Origin: Bemisia tabaci
Taxonomy: Eukaryota > Arthropoda > Insecta > Hemiptera > Aleyrodidae
NCBI RefSeq assembly: GCF_918797505.1
Contig: NC_092797.1
Coordinates: forward strand, 15,699,372 to 15,763,371
Length of the DNA: 64,000 bases
Reading direction: 5' to 3'
Shown here: piece after piece, positions 11,623-23,390 of the stretch
Position numbering within the stretch: position 1 is the first letter of the stretch
Layout: each line of letters opens with the position of its first letter
Notes under the pieces: generated by a model
What the model was told of the DNA's origin: nothing
The model's database searches: none
The model's input: only the letters and a program-made list of their open reading frames with translations
Position numbers and translations under genes: made by a program

Positions 11623-14600
11623 ATTGGTGGTGCCTTGTTCCAATTCCCGCAGGCATTGAAGCTTCTTGAGCCCCCAAAATTCATGGTTTGGAGGCTGTGC
11701 GTTCGAGATTTTCAAATCTTCGGGGAGGAAATCGAGAAAATTCCAAGAATAAAGGGGGAAAAAAGGAATTTTGTTTTTATGTGGCTCGTCCGCGACAGTT
11801 GCCCGTTTTCCGTTTGAAATATTTGACTAGGGCTTTCTCCAGTTTGAAATCTGGGTCATAAATCGTCCCACGCCGGAGTCGTTTCTTTTATCTGATTGAC
11901 CCAGGTGTGGGATCAATTCGTGCTTTAGTAGACGACAAGATGTAACTTTATTTTATTCTTGCGAAATTGACAAGAATAGTTCCATTTCTACAGGAATACG
12001 ACTTGTCAATTTCTGCTCAAAATTTAACTGATTCTGGCGTGTGATCAGGAGAAAAATCACTGAAATTCACAGATAGAAAATGCCTAACAGGTTTTCGGAA
12101 GTAAAACGATTCACGAACCGAAATTTTGCAACGTTGAAATGTAGTTACGTTTTTTTCGTCTGTAAACAACGAAATGAAAGCAGTTTTCAATTTTTCAGTG
12201 TTTGTCGTGGAGCGGGCTTGAAGAAGAAAGTGATTTGGAGAGGAAGTGACCCTGTGTTTTACTTGCGACATCTAAAGTTTAATTGTCACAATAAAATTTG
12301 GCAAGTTGTGGAACTGTTTGATTTTATAATGCGGTTTCTTTGCAACAACTATGTTCAACGAGCTCTGTGTGAAATGTAGATAAGGGAACAAGTTCGCATA
12401 ATAATTAGACTACGTCATGTCTTTTGGCACAGGAATTCCTACCCTGTTCAGTGGTCCATTCATTTCAGTAGAGCGCGCCACCGGTCTTTCGATTCTGCCT
12501 TTTTTAGGGCTGATCATCCGCTCAACTTGTGGAATAGCGATACTAACGCGTGTTGCATTCAATAATGGTGTCTATGGCAACGACTCTGTTAGCCATTTCC
12601 GCAGAAACTAACCGACTCGCCTCAAAGTTGAACGCACTTAACTGTTTTTGCGTTCACGCTTTGTTGATAAAGTGGGCCTGCGACGGACGGACTGAAAGGT
12701 CATTGCGCCAGCTCAGCCCTCTCTTATTTTCCTTTTCTTCCGTCTCTTTTCCACCGAAACGGGTGACATTCCTAAAAAGTTAAGAAAAACCGGGGGAAAC
12801 TCAGTAAATATGGTTGGTTGGTAGATACGTTTATTTGGTGCTTTTAACAATTGAGCCATTAATACCTCAGAGGAGAGATCAAAATATAGTACAGAATTTA
12901 AAAATTTAAAAAGTAGGGGTCACAAAAAGGTAGTACAAATTTAAGAGTTTGGACAAGGAAAGCATACATTGAATTTGGAGTTCTTGGCCGTGTATCGCAA
13001 TGAAATTCTGTCATCAAATCTCGATTTGATTTTTTGTTTTGTTTTGTCGAAACTTTTGTAAGCCGTCGGAGATCTTTTCCACACTCTTCATCGGCAGAGC
13101 TTAAATTTCGCACCGAAAATGTCCCGCGAAAAGCATTATAATGCACAACATCCTTGAAAAATCATGAAAATTAAAACTTTGAAAAGTCAGAAATTTAAAG
13201 TTTAAGGATACCGATCACTCTGAGAAATGTAAAGTGCTAGTCTTAGGCTTTCATGGTGGCCTTTCCTCTTTTAGTTCGGCCGAATGTAAACAAACAAGGT
13301 GGTGACTGAGTTCTACATCTGATAGAGACTATCCTATATTCTACTCCTGAATTGAGCTTTGATTCACTTTCGATGAACATTTTTGCCTAAAATTACACTT
13401 TTACTCCTCTTGATCCATGATTCTTTACACTAGGCCACCAGATCTCCATATGAATCCTGAAACCGATGAACCAATCAGAGAGCAGCACAGACATGACAAT
13501 ACTTTCTTGATACAGGTCCTTTATTTGAAGCTCTTAATTGTGAACCAAAAACCAGGAAAATTAATGTCGTAAAGCAGGTTTTCTTCGGTTGAACCACCTT
13601 ATGTAACTTTCTTCCTTGTGGGGTTCCTGCTCCACATTACTGAAATATTTCGATTTATTCACGGCACTCAAAAAGTTGTTTGGATAAGATTTTAATTTTT
13701 TCTCATAAGATATCCCGTATCGACAAATGTTCTCTCGGCCTTGTCAATACTTAATCCTTTTCTCGCTGTTCTCGACTCAGGCTTAAAGCCTGAAGTCTCA
13801 AGCGCATTTCCCTACCGTAATGTTTTCTCTCTCTTTTTTATTCCATAACAAACATGTATCGAAAGATAGAGAGAATGTTTAAATCACTAAAATTTTTGGT
13901 GAGTGAACTGTGCAAAGACCTTCAAGTTTTTTTAAATCCACATATCCTTTACTTTATTTATACGTATCAACAATTCCCACTTGTGAAAACTATCAATACT
14001 CATATAGCTGAGTTAATTTATTGAAAAGTAGACCATTTCTCGGCGGAAATTAGCACTGTTATCTTGTACGTAGCTCCTACATTGGAAAATTTGAAAATAT
14101 ATCGTTTTTCTGTGACGATATCTATTTTCTGTGTGGATATCTATTCTCTTTATCCAGTGACCACGCTTAAAGTATGACAAAGTTAAATCTTTAATTACAG
14201 AATGTTGCGAGGCTGAAATAGCCAATTTCAGTCAGTCACTCAGCTGAATTGACAAGAGAACTCCCTCGGGATTCCAAATTGCAATTCGGTTTTTCAGAGG
14301 AATGCCGTAGAAATTAACCAATTAATGGCGCTGGAAAGACAGATTTGTCACCTGAATCAACAAATGGATTCTGTTGACCGTTTTCATTTTCAATCGCTGG
14401 TTGCCAATTCGGTCTCTTATCAAAAATTTTAGTCTCTCGGCCAACTTGTCGTTAGCTTAGCGACCCAATCACCGACTCGAATGGTTCTATGTAACTTAAA
14501 TTAATTTGTTATTTAACCCGAGTTAGTGTAAAAAGCTACTGCAAGCAACACCTGCAAATTTTATTGCGATGCTTTGGAGAGAAACACTTAGATTTATCTT

Positions 14601-14822
14601 TACAGTAATAAACTGGCTATTTACCTATATCTGTATCGAATTTCGCCAATTTTTATTCATTTGGATGAAAATATTTGTCTTTGCTTTTTTCAGAATTTTT
14701 TTTGTTTTGAGAACTTTGATTAAATTTGAGAGAATTCTCTTTTTTCTCTCACTAAAATTGAAATTACGGACGAAGAGAATTGATGATCTCTTAGAAGTTA
14801 CGAAATTCCGGACAAAGTCAAT

Positions 14823-17305
14823 GGAGATGTTGCATGTGTGAGGAATCTGCTATTTGACTATTGATTCTTTTGTAAAAGTTCGCGAGAAACACGATGATGC
14901 CACTGGTTTTCTCTGAAATCAACTCCCAAGCTCTAAAAAAGCTCTTAAGTTGAGGCCAAAATGGAGGAGATATCCCACGCTATCATGAGAGTCCACCTCT
15001 ACATCAAGACGAACTCTCTATGCAAAGATAGGGAGCAAATACATTGACAGGGCTGCCACTTTATTTGGGGACTCTAAAACTGAAAACACGGCAGCCCTGT
15101 CAATGTATTTGCTCCCTATCTTTGCATTTGCTATTTGACTATTGATTCTTTCGTAAAAGTTCGCGAGAAACACGATGGTGCCACTGGTTTTCTCTGAAAT
15201 CAACTCCCAAGCTCTAAAAAAGCTCTCAAGTTGAGGCCAAAATGGAGGAGATATCCCACGCTATCCTGAGGGTCCACACCACATCTACATCAAGATAGGG
15301 TAGTCCAAGTTAACATGGGGAAATTTTTTTTTGGCCCAATGAACCGCGACTCAACCTAAATTTGTTCCTTACCATCCAAATATGATACCTGCCAAATATT
15401 TTCGTTCTCCGACAATATTAACACGTGCCGACTTGAGGCTGAAAATCTCCCAAAAAATTACATTGATTTAAATGGGGCGAAAATGGGCCGATCCGCGGTG
15501 TTTCGTTTTTCGGCTGTAAAATGCGCCAAAATGCAAATAACTTGCTCTTAACCTACGAAGATACCTAGAGGCCTATTGTGATTGAGAAAATCACACATTC
15601 GACCCATTGGGAGGGGGGGAGGGGGTCACAGCGGAGCCGATTCCTAGGCCCCGCGGCCCTGCGCGAGGCTCCATGCGCCAAACTGATAAGAGAGGAACGC
15701 GCTCGCATTTTCGGGCTCCCTGCTCCCTGATACGCATTGCCGTACTGCAAATTAAATGATGTTATTTCTAGAGTTTGTAAAGCAAATCAACTGACCTGCT
15801 GATAAGCACAGAGGCAAAGTATTTTACAAAATGTTGCCGAGTACAGAAAGCTCTTCAGGGATCTCAACAAAAAAAGGATGACTCAAGACTTCTGAATAGA
15901 ACAGAGGGTAATATTCTTTTTACTACCTGTTTTTTATTTTAAGAACTTTAATTACGAAAGTCTTTTCCACAACTAATGTCTACATAATGTTTAATGTGTA
16001 TATAATTTATTGTGTAACATTTGGCAATACAAAACAAATTTTTGTTCACGAGGTAGAGTACTTGCTCTTGCTCCTTATCTAGGATATAGTCTCATTATTA
16101 TAGTTATGTCATCATCATTATTTTCAGTGTTTTTACTCGCTTTAAATTCACTTTAAAAGCATACTCATTCAGTTTTCAATTGATATTTTTTTTTAAATAC
16201 GCACTGATACTTATCAGCGGGCATCAGAAATTTTCAAGCTAGAACATGTTTTAGCTACTTTACCGTTGTTGCAGTTTTTGATATTTTCGAATATTTTTTA
16301 GGTTCTCTCCAACAAAAATTTTCTGAATGCTATATGTCAAGTGCTGAAACTTAAAATCCGTATTTTATAGGTGCGGTCGAACACAAGTAAGGTGCAACGT
16401 TGCTTTTTTATACCAATGTTACAAATTTTAATCATATTCGTCTTGTTTTGCTATTTCTTGCAATTTTCCTAAAAACAGTCTTACGGTGGCAGGTTTTAAC
16501 ATTATCAGAGAGTAAAATAAAACGTGGCCGGCGTCGTTTTTGGATCAAATGGAACTAATTTAGGGAGCGACGCGGTCCATTTCCCGAAGTTGCCCGGAGC
16601 GTATCACACTAGCGCATGATGCTTTACGCGGCGCCCCAGCAACTATGAATCGGCTCCACTGTGACCCCCTCCCCCCCTCCCAATGGGTCGAATGTGTGAT
16701 TTTCTCATTCACAATAGGCCTCTAGGTATCATCGTAAGTTAAGAGCAAGTTATTTGCATTTTGGCGCATTTTACAGCCGAAAAACGAAATACCGCGGATC
16801 GGCCCATTTTCGCCCCATTTAAATCAATGTAATTTTTTGGGAGATTTTCAGCCTCAAGTCGGCACGTGTTAATATTATCGGAGAACGAAAATATTTGGCA
16901 GGTATCATATTTGGATGGTAAGGAACAAATTTAGGTTGAGTCGCGGTTCATTTTCCGAAGTTGCCTAGTTTGGACCACCCTAACATCAAGACAAACTCTC
17001 CATGCAAAGATAGGGAGCAAATTCATTAGCAGTGATGCCGTGTTTTCAGTTTTGGAGCCCCCAAATAAAGTGGCAGCCCCGTCAATGTATTTTCTCCCTA
17101 TCTTTGCATGGAGAGTTTGTCTGGATGTAGAGGTGGACTCTCGGGATAGCGTGGGATATCCCCTCCATTTTGGCCTCAACTTGAGAGCTTTTTTGAGCTT
17201 GGGAGTTGATTTCAGAGAAAACCAGTGGTAGTATCGTGTTTCTCGCGAACTATTACGTAAGAATCAACAGTCAAATTGCGAATTCCTCACACATGCAACA
17301 TCTCC
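14823..17305. mobile_element. fold-back element C, second copy, rearranged and interrupted
   Basis: The outer ends are the same as in the 6215-6716 copy. The left half (14823-15295) contains one left arm and centre, then part of a second left arm starting near 15126, so the element was rearranged. A 1.69-kb Mutator-like element (15296-16982) is inserted in it. The right arm resumes at 16983. Confidence 0.8.
15296..16982. mobile_element. Mutator-like non-autonomous transposon, nested
   Basis: A 1687-bp element with long inverted repeats (15296-15643 and 16647-16982), ends TAGGGTAGTCCAA and TTGGACCACCCTA, and an exact 9-bp target duplication ACATCAAGA (15287-15295 and 16983-16991). Long inverted repeats plus a 9-bp duplication fit the Mutator superfamily. 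The 1-kb interior has no transposase frame. Positions 16484-16605 resemble the terminal 16867-16968, so a degenerate extra copy of an end lies inside. Confidence 0.85.
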
Positions 17306-18157
17306 ATACTTAGTCTTTCAGTGTTTTGCTGAGCTATAGCATGTATATGCCGCATTTTAAACGATTAATTGGTTTTTAAAAAGAGGAAAAAGAAGGTACT
17401 TTAAAACTTCTGCCCTCCGGTCGCATAAAATCTTCTGAAGAAGCGGCTAACTTAACTGATTCTCGCAACCTGAATCGAACACGTCCAGACAATATGGTGC
17501 TCCAGCTCCAGGGTTTATTTATTTCCGAAGTTGTCACTGTTTCTGAGCTCGGTTGACGGTAGTAATAATGAATCAGAACAATCAGCACGTTTCTTTTTCG
17601 CCCGTTAACTGGCATTAACCTATGCAGCATACGATCAGCGCTCGTTTTTGTGCCAAGGTGATTCAGGCTCAGCAACTAAGGTCAGCTAAGGTTCGAGTTC
17701 TTGACGCCTCGCGACATCGTTGAACTCCGTTCGATCGAACTCGTGCTACTATTCCGAAAAAAAAAAAAGTTTCTGTCATGACATCATCTGAGGGATTGTT
17801 CCGTTAATCGAATTGGACCCCAAAAAATGACAATGGGTCAACCTAATTCAACGCCACCAATGAGAATGAACCAATGTTTATCACTTTTCTGCGACGCAGC
17901 ACACATAGCTCCCTACGCTCGTCCAGCGGAAAATCCGTGTGGAAGATGCTGTTTGAGTCGCGTCCTAGGATTGCGATACTCATCGATTTATTCTCATAGG
18001 CATCATTTGAAGAAGTCATGCCATCGTTTCGATCCAATTTGACGTATGACATTCGATATATTTCAATTTCTGATCAATTATGATGTCATAGAGAATCCCT
18101 CTGATGACATCACAATTATAATAGTGTCTATTAGACAAGGTTTCATTTTGCAATGAC

Positions 18158-18512
18158 GAACCACCTTTTCCGGTTCATTCACAAAAGCACCTATCTGCAT
18201 GAAGAAATTAAAGGCACAAACGTTGTTTCTTAAACGAGCCAAAAATCGTGGCTCCTTAATTGCAAATTATTAATAAAAACTGATTGTGAGTAGAAAGTGA
18301 TCCCGTTTCTGTTTTTGTAGTAGAAATAAACTTATGAACCACCTTTTCCGGTTCATTCACAAAAGCACCTATCTGCATAAAGAAAATAAAGGCACAAACG
18401 TTGTTTCTTAAACGAGCCAATAATCGTGGTTCCTTAATTGCAAATGATTAATAAAAAACTGATTGTGAGTGGAAAGTGATCCCGTTTCCTTCGTTGTAGT
18501 AGAAATATACTT
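18158..18512 (+). repeat. tandem duplication, 178-bp unit, two copies
   Basis: Units start at 18158 and 18336 with GAACCACCTTTTCCGGTTC and are nearly identical. The words AAAAGCACCTATCTGCAT and ACGTTGTTTCTTAAACGAGC resemble the centre of family B, so the duplicated block probably derives from a B element. Confidence 0.85.
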
Positions 18513-19015
18513 ATCTGCGTGAGACACGGTGTCTCGACAGCCGCATGTTCATCATTCAACACCCGTTCACCTTCGAGATCGGTTTTTGCGCAGTGTCGCG
18601 CTCCACGATCAGCGAATAATGACACGGCTAGGGATACCGGGTGGGGGCAGTTACTCGATGTCTCGAAGTTTCATCGCTAGGAAGGGATCCTTCATGCCCG
18701 TAGGCCTCAGAAAAAGTTTTCCTTCCTCTTCGCCGGTGTGCAGAGAAATAGCTTACGTTACACCGGTGTTAATCCCCGGTGACTGATGGAGGTCGTCTCG
18801 AACGGAAAAAGTTTGTTAAGCGCTGTCTCCACTCGTCAAAGTGGCGTCAAAATGGGAGCGACGACTATCGTGGTGATCCCCGGGAAACTGAGCAATTTGT
18901 TAGGGAGAATCCTGAAAAACGTCACGGAATCAGCAAAAAATTTGTCCATCTTGAAGTTTTTTGCGGGACCATCAACTTTTCTTCCGGAAAAATCGGAAAT
19001 TTCATTAGTAATCTG

Positions 19016-19307
19016 CAGGGTGTCTACAAGTTCGGAATTTCCGGAAAGTCCGGAAACAGTACTGATTTTTAACGGGCGGTGCGGAAGTGCTGAAAAAGTG
19101 CGGAATTTTGCAAGAAGGTCTGCGGATTTTTTTCCTTTTTTTGTCATTTTTATCACAATTTGAGCGGGACACTCAAATTTGCTGAATTTTTGTCAATTAG
19201 AGGTACTGAAAAAGTACTGAATTTTTCTGTTGAGAAGGTACTGAATTACTTTGGAAAGTACTGTAAAAGTACTTATTTTTGGTTAGCGTGTTTTAGTAGA
19301 CACCCTG
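19016..19307 (+). mobile_element. short-word element family K, copy 2 (CGGAA / GTACTG type)
   Basis: It begins CAGGGTGTCTACAAG and ends AGTAGACACCCTG. The interior is built from recurring words such as CCGGAAA, GTGCGGAA and AAAAGTACTGAA. Flanks TAATCTG and GAATCTG are similar but not an exact duplication. No coding potential. Confidence 0.75.
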
Positions 19308-19578
19308 GAATCTGAAATCTTCGATGACATTTTTCCGTGATAGATGTATGAAGAATCAGTTTGTCAAATCGGACGGGGCTCGTTCTTTCAAATCGATAGC
19401 TCAACACGTAATTCAGCAATCATCGCTCGACGAATATTAGTCGAGGAATTTCATCGCGAGGATTAGTAGATGCATTGTCTGTGGAAGCCCCGCGTTGAAC
19501 AGGTTTGAATGCCTACAGGTGTTTCAGTCAAATTGCTACTTTGACGCGGCTACGGCTCGGATGCATTTACAAAACCAC

Positions 19579-19742
19579 CAGTGGCGTGGCGTGCTTTGCG
19601 ATGTATCGATAGACCTGTCATTCGAACCTATGGAAAAGGATCGATTAACAGGGTGTTCGCAGCGAACACCTTAAGAATCGATTCTTTACCATAGCTTCAA
19701 ATGGGGAAATATCGATAATCGATCAATCACGCCACGCCACTG
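19579..19742 (+). mobile_element. hAT-type MITE family A, copy 3
   Basis: Intact 164-bp copy with the perfect end pair CAGTGGCGTGGCGTG / CACGCCACGCCACTG and an exact 8-bp duplication AAAACCAC (19571-19578 and 19743-19750). Probably one of the younger copies. Confidence 0.93.
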
Positions 19743-20182
19743 AAAACCACTTGTTGGGAATCTTATTTTCTCTCGCTGCAGGGATGGCGTTTTGCTTTCG
19801 CAGTTTGACGTATTACTCTCGCGTGCTTTCAGCAATGAGCGAATTGAAAGGTACTCGTTCTTGATATTGCCTTTTCCCGCACCGTTTTTCCTGACTCCCC
19901 GTCTTGGGCTCACGATTTTCATGGAGGTTAACGAATTCCTCCTTCTGTTATTTCTCTTTTTCTTGCAGCGTGGAGAATAAATATCATAAGCAGGATTCTC
20001 GGCCCAAAAATTTAAATCAGTGAAAATTGAAAGAGGCTTCAGTTTTTTTTCTGAAAGAGAAAGAAATTTTTCAATCAGTTCTTGATTGTCTCTACGGGCA
20101 GGCTTGCAAGAGGAAGTGAAAAGTTAGAATTTTGTACCGCTCTCGCGCTAACGTCTGCGTCTGAATACTGAAAGTAGTCGTG

Positions 20183-20386
20183 AGAAATCAAGTTCGCCTT
20201 CAACCTGATGGACGCAATTTGAGCGGCTCAGAAGTTGAAATAGTTGTATCACGCACCTAGTATTGCCCGTGTATCCATAGGACGGAAATCAAGCTTGCCT
20301 TCAACCTGATGGACGCAATTTGAGCGACTCAGGAGTTGAAATAGTTGTATCTTGCATCTAGAATCACCCCTCAATCCATATGGCGT
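20183..20386 (+). repeat. tandem duplication, 102-bp unit, two copies
   Basis: Units begin at 20183 and 20285. Both contain CCTTCAACCTGATGGACGCA followed by AATTTGAGCG and GTTGAAATAGTTGTATC. Confidence 0.85.
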
Positions 20387-20482
20387 TAGCTCATCCGCCT
20401 TGCGTACACTTTGCGGAAAAAAGTTACCCGAAAAAATTCTGACGATCTTGTTTTTCACTGTAGTACTCGCCAGTCGCACCGG

Positions 20483-20697
20483 CACACGGTAGATCGAGTC
20501 ATCAGAGAAGTCCGACATTAAATTTTTAACTAAAACTGCACATTTTGATGTTTAATTCGTCACACTTAAACTTCAAGGGGTGCTTTTGGAAGAAAATTGC
20601 GCGAGGAAAACCAGGGTTAAAGTCTCTTAACTTTGTATGAACGGAGTCAGAGCTTTTAAAGTTTGGCCGACCTCCCCCATTGACTCGATCCATTGTT
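20483..20697. mobile_element. palindromic MITE family G, copy 1
   Basis: The ends are complementary around GATCGAGTC / GACTCGATC; inner landmarks are TTTTGATGTTTAATTCGTCA and CTTCAAGGGGTG. Related copies lie at 24709 and 46941. Confidence 0.75.
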
Positions 20698-20711
20698 CGG
20701 CATCATGATTC

Positions 20712-20849
20712 GGACCGCGTTTTGTAATTAGGAACTGCAATTTCTAGCCCGTCCGTAAAAACACTTACGCCTGTAGGGAAACTAATGGTACCTACGTCGT
20801 TTCTAAATTGAGCTAGATATTGTAGTTTCAAATTGCAAAATGCAGTCTA
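20712..20849. mobile_element. palindromic MITE family B, copy 3
   Basis: It carries AATTAGGAACTGCAATTTCT on the left and the complementary AAATTGCAAAATGCAGTC on the right. It sits directly between family G and family F elements. Confidence 0.75.
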
Positions 20850-20853
20850 GTTT

Positions 20854-21163
20854 AGAGTCCCTTTATACTGAGAGTCAAGGCAATGCGAATCCATTTCTGA
20901 TCGGTTAACCGGATTTTAGGCCTTCACAGTGTCACAAACGGGAATAAAGATTACATTTTCACCAATTGCAAAGATTATAATCTGGAATGGACCGAGGAAT
21001 TTCGGGTTCGACAAGGAACAAACGGAATGAGAGAAGGAACGGAGAAAGGAATTTAAGAATGAGCCGATCAAAGATTAGAAAAACCTTCAATTTGTGTAAT
21101 CTTTATTCCCGTTTGTGACTCCATGAGGGGTGTTGTCTTGACTCTCCGTATAAAGGGACTCTA
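20854..21163. mobile_element. palindromic element family F
   Basis: The ends GAGTCCCTTTATACTGAG and CTCCGTATAAAGGGACTC are inverted; further in, CACAAACGGGAATAAAGATT pairs with ATCTTTATTCCCGTTTGTG. A half copy with the same right end occurs at about 35750-35826. Confidence 0.8.
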
Positions 21164-21178
21164 GTCCAGTCGTCGGTC

Positions 21179-21219
21179 TGGCTTTTCGGCACTTGGCAAG
21201 CGAGAAAACGCCGCCCTTC
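21179..21219 (+). repeat. 41-bp direct repeat, left flank of the 21220 element
   Basis: It matches 21628-21668 at 40 of 41 positions (A/T difference at the 13th base) and abuts the element ends on both sides. Confidence 0.9.
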
Positions 21220-21627
21220 ACTGAAAAAAAATTCTCGGCGTTTTTACCACGGTCCGTTGGTGCCTTTACCATCTCACTTTTTTACCAATTATTGGTAATT
21301 TTACCAAGACAGACTGGTAAACTTACCTGAAAACCGGTATTTTTACTGTTTTTTTCAGGTAAGAATACCACTTTGGTAATCAATTCCCGGTAACTTTGCC
21401 ATTTTATCTCGGTAATTCTACCACAGTCGATAAAAAATATTGGCGTTTTTACCGGGGTCCAGTAAAATTACCGAAAAAGTCAATAAATTTACCGAAATTT
21501 CTCGGTTAAATTACCAATTCCATAAATGGTAATTTTACCAAGAAAAAACTGGGATCAAATAGAACCCTGAGTTCATGGTAATTTTACCCTTTTCTTGGTA
21601 ATTGCACCAAGATTTTTTTTTTCAGTG
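21220..21627. mobile_element. palindromic element with ACTGAAAA ends and GGTAATTTTACC words
   Basis: It starts ACTGAAAAAAAATTC and ends TTTTTTTTTTCAGT. The interior is made of self-complementary words such as GGTAATTTTACCA and TTACCG. No reading frame. The flanking 41-bp direct repeat is far longer than any standard transposon target duplication. The ends resemble family E. Confidence 0.8.
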
Positions 21628-21668
21628 TGGCTTTTCGGCTCTTGGCAAGCGAGAAAACGCCGCCCTTC
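21628..21668 (+). repeat. 41-bp direct repeat, right flank of the 21220 element
   Basis: Partner of 21179-21219. It continues directly into the GC-rich sequence that presumably was the original target. Confidence 0.9.
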
Positions 21669-22078
21669 AATCGCTCACCGTTCGCCCCGTATGCGTGTCT
21701 CGTCTCGTCTCGAGTTTTAGTTGTTTCCATCGACTGCTCCTGCGCCCCCCCCCCCCCCCCTTGTCACCCCCATCGCCCCCCTGGTATTTCCTCCTTCTTC
21801 GCGGGCGACCAGCTGTTAGTTGCGTGTCGCGGCCTTCGGGAGCCGAACGTCGCAACAGTGACGTCGGTGCGTCTGAACAGTCGGCGTCGCGAGCGCGTGA
21901 CGTCAAGCGCGCGAGCCGGCTCCTCGTTAGGACCGAAGTTCGTCGCTGCATTATGTCGAACGAAGTATACGAACGTAGATGCAGCCGTGAAGGAGGGGGC
22001 GGGGCGATCCTAACTTAGGAACAAATCTTTCTGTGATGAGTGGAGGAGGAAATAATTTGGAATCACAGAGAAAAAAAA

Positions 22079-22313
22079 GGAGGTGTTTGCATTTCGGGCA
22101 TCTTGGAATTTTTGTGATGACGTAGGTCGGTACCACGACTCTTATCATCGATTTTCTTGAAAATGGTGTAGTTTATGGAAAAAATGCATTCTATATGTAA
22201 AGTGTTTGAAATTATATCATGAGTTGATTTAAGAAAAAAAATGGGACGTTATGGTCCGTTTTTTATACTTCGAATTTCGGATTTTGCAGACCGGGTAGTA
22301 TCGTCACAGGGTA
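22079..22313 (+). repeat. dispersed repeat H, copy 2
   Basis: Close relative of 5178-5429 in the same orientation, sharing GTGATGACGTAGGTCGGTAC-like and GTGTTTGAAATTATAT words. Confidence 0.65.
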
Positions 22314-22539
22314 CACGCGTTTTTTGTGATTTGGGGAGAAATTTTGAGGGTTGAGGGTGCACGCTGATGTTTCAAAATCCCGCGCATTTAGTTTTAGAAC
22401 TCCCAAAATTACGCTGTATTTTGCCTCGCGGTTCGGCAATTATGGGAGAAGAGGGGAGAGAGAAGCTCGTTACATTCCGCGCACTGCGATTTATTGCACT
22501 CTTCGTACAACGCCTGCAGCAGTTTTGTTCCGATGGATT

Positions 22540-22703
22540 CAGTGGCGTGGCGTGCTTTCCGATGTATCGATTGATACGTCATTTAAACCCATGGAAAAGG
22601 ATCGATAACCAGGGTGCTCGCAACGAACACCGTAACAATCGATCTTTTACCCTACCCTCAAAGGAGGAAATATCGATAGCCGATCATTCATGCCTCGCTG
22701 CTG
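22540..22703 (+). mobile_element. hAT-type MITE family A, copy 4
   Basis: 164 bp; exact 8-bp duplication GATGGATT (22532-22539 and 22704-22711). The right tip is decayed (CTCGCTGCTG instead of CTCGCCACTG). Confidence 0.92.
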
Positions 22704-23050
22704 GATGGATTGGAAATCTATCGGAGGAAAGACACTGCCGGGAATTCGCGACTTTTGCTGTCACGCCTACGTGTGATGGATATCACCTGTGGTTCGAGGA
22801 AAATTGTTTGTTCAGCCGGTCCCTTCTTCGCCTTCCTGAATCTCCGTTATCGCCAACCCATACGATCCGTGGATCTGTAAATTAATCCTGGTGCATAGTC
22901 ACTGCTGTGTACTGACGTTATCCTATTTATGACGTTGGAATTTTCGACATTTGGCATTAATTTGATTCATTTATCACTGTTAGGAAGCCAGTAGGCATTA
23001 TACCGGCTGTACACGCGTTGAAAAAAATTATAGGTTATGACCATTGTACT

Positions 23051-23083
23051 GCCGTTCTAAGGAAAAACGTCGTATGAACATCT
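23051..23083. mobile_element. family D fragment (left tip only)
   Basis: It starts ACTGCCGTTCTAAGGAAAA and reaches CGTCGTATGAAC, then stops at the left end of a family J element. No matching right half follows. Confidence 0.55.
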
Positions 23084-23333
23084 GGACCGCGTTAAGCTGA
23101 AAGGATCTAAGCCACCTCAGCTACCGCCAGATTTTATTGGGCACTTGAATTTTTTACATGAAAACGGTTGTGCGGCTCTCCGTTCAAACAGTAAATTTTC
23201 TGAACAGTAGGAGGCAAATTCCTGAAATTTTTCAAAGGAATCCGAGCGAACGTTCCTCTTAAAAAGTCAAATTGCCGAGTCAAAGTTGGCAGTAGCTGAT
23301 GTGGCTTGGTTCCTTTCTGCTAAACGCGGTCCA
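23084..23333. mobile_element. palindromic MITE family J, copy 1
   Basis: The ends GGACCGCGTTAAGC and GCTAAACGCGGTCC are complementary. The sub-terminal region around CCACCTCAGCTACCGCCA pairs with TGGCAGTAGCTGATGTGG. A relative lies at 32981-33232. Confidence 0.8.
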
Positions 23334-23390
23334 TTTGAACGCTGACAAATGACCATTGATAAACTAGGAATTTTCGGTCAAATGAATAAA

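Noticed and set aside
15296..16982. Search for a transposase in the Mutator-like element
   Set aside because: The interior has no frame above about 60 codons and no recognisable catalytic motif. Called non-autonomous.
21602..22018. Overlapping frames of 94-138 codons
   Set aside because: GC-rich patch with a 16-base C run; Pro, Arg and Ser bias on both strands; no domain.
22367..22885. 172-codon frame
   Set aside because: It crosses the hAT MITE at 22540-22703, whose copies give the same residues elsewhere as an accident of the repeat. No domain.
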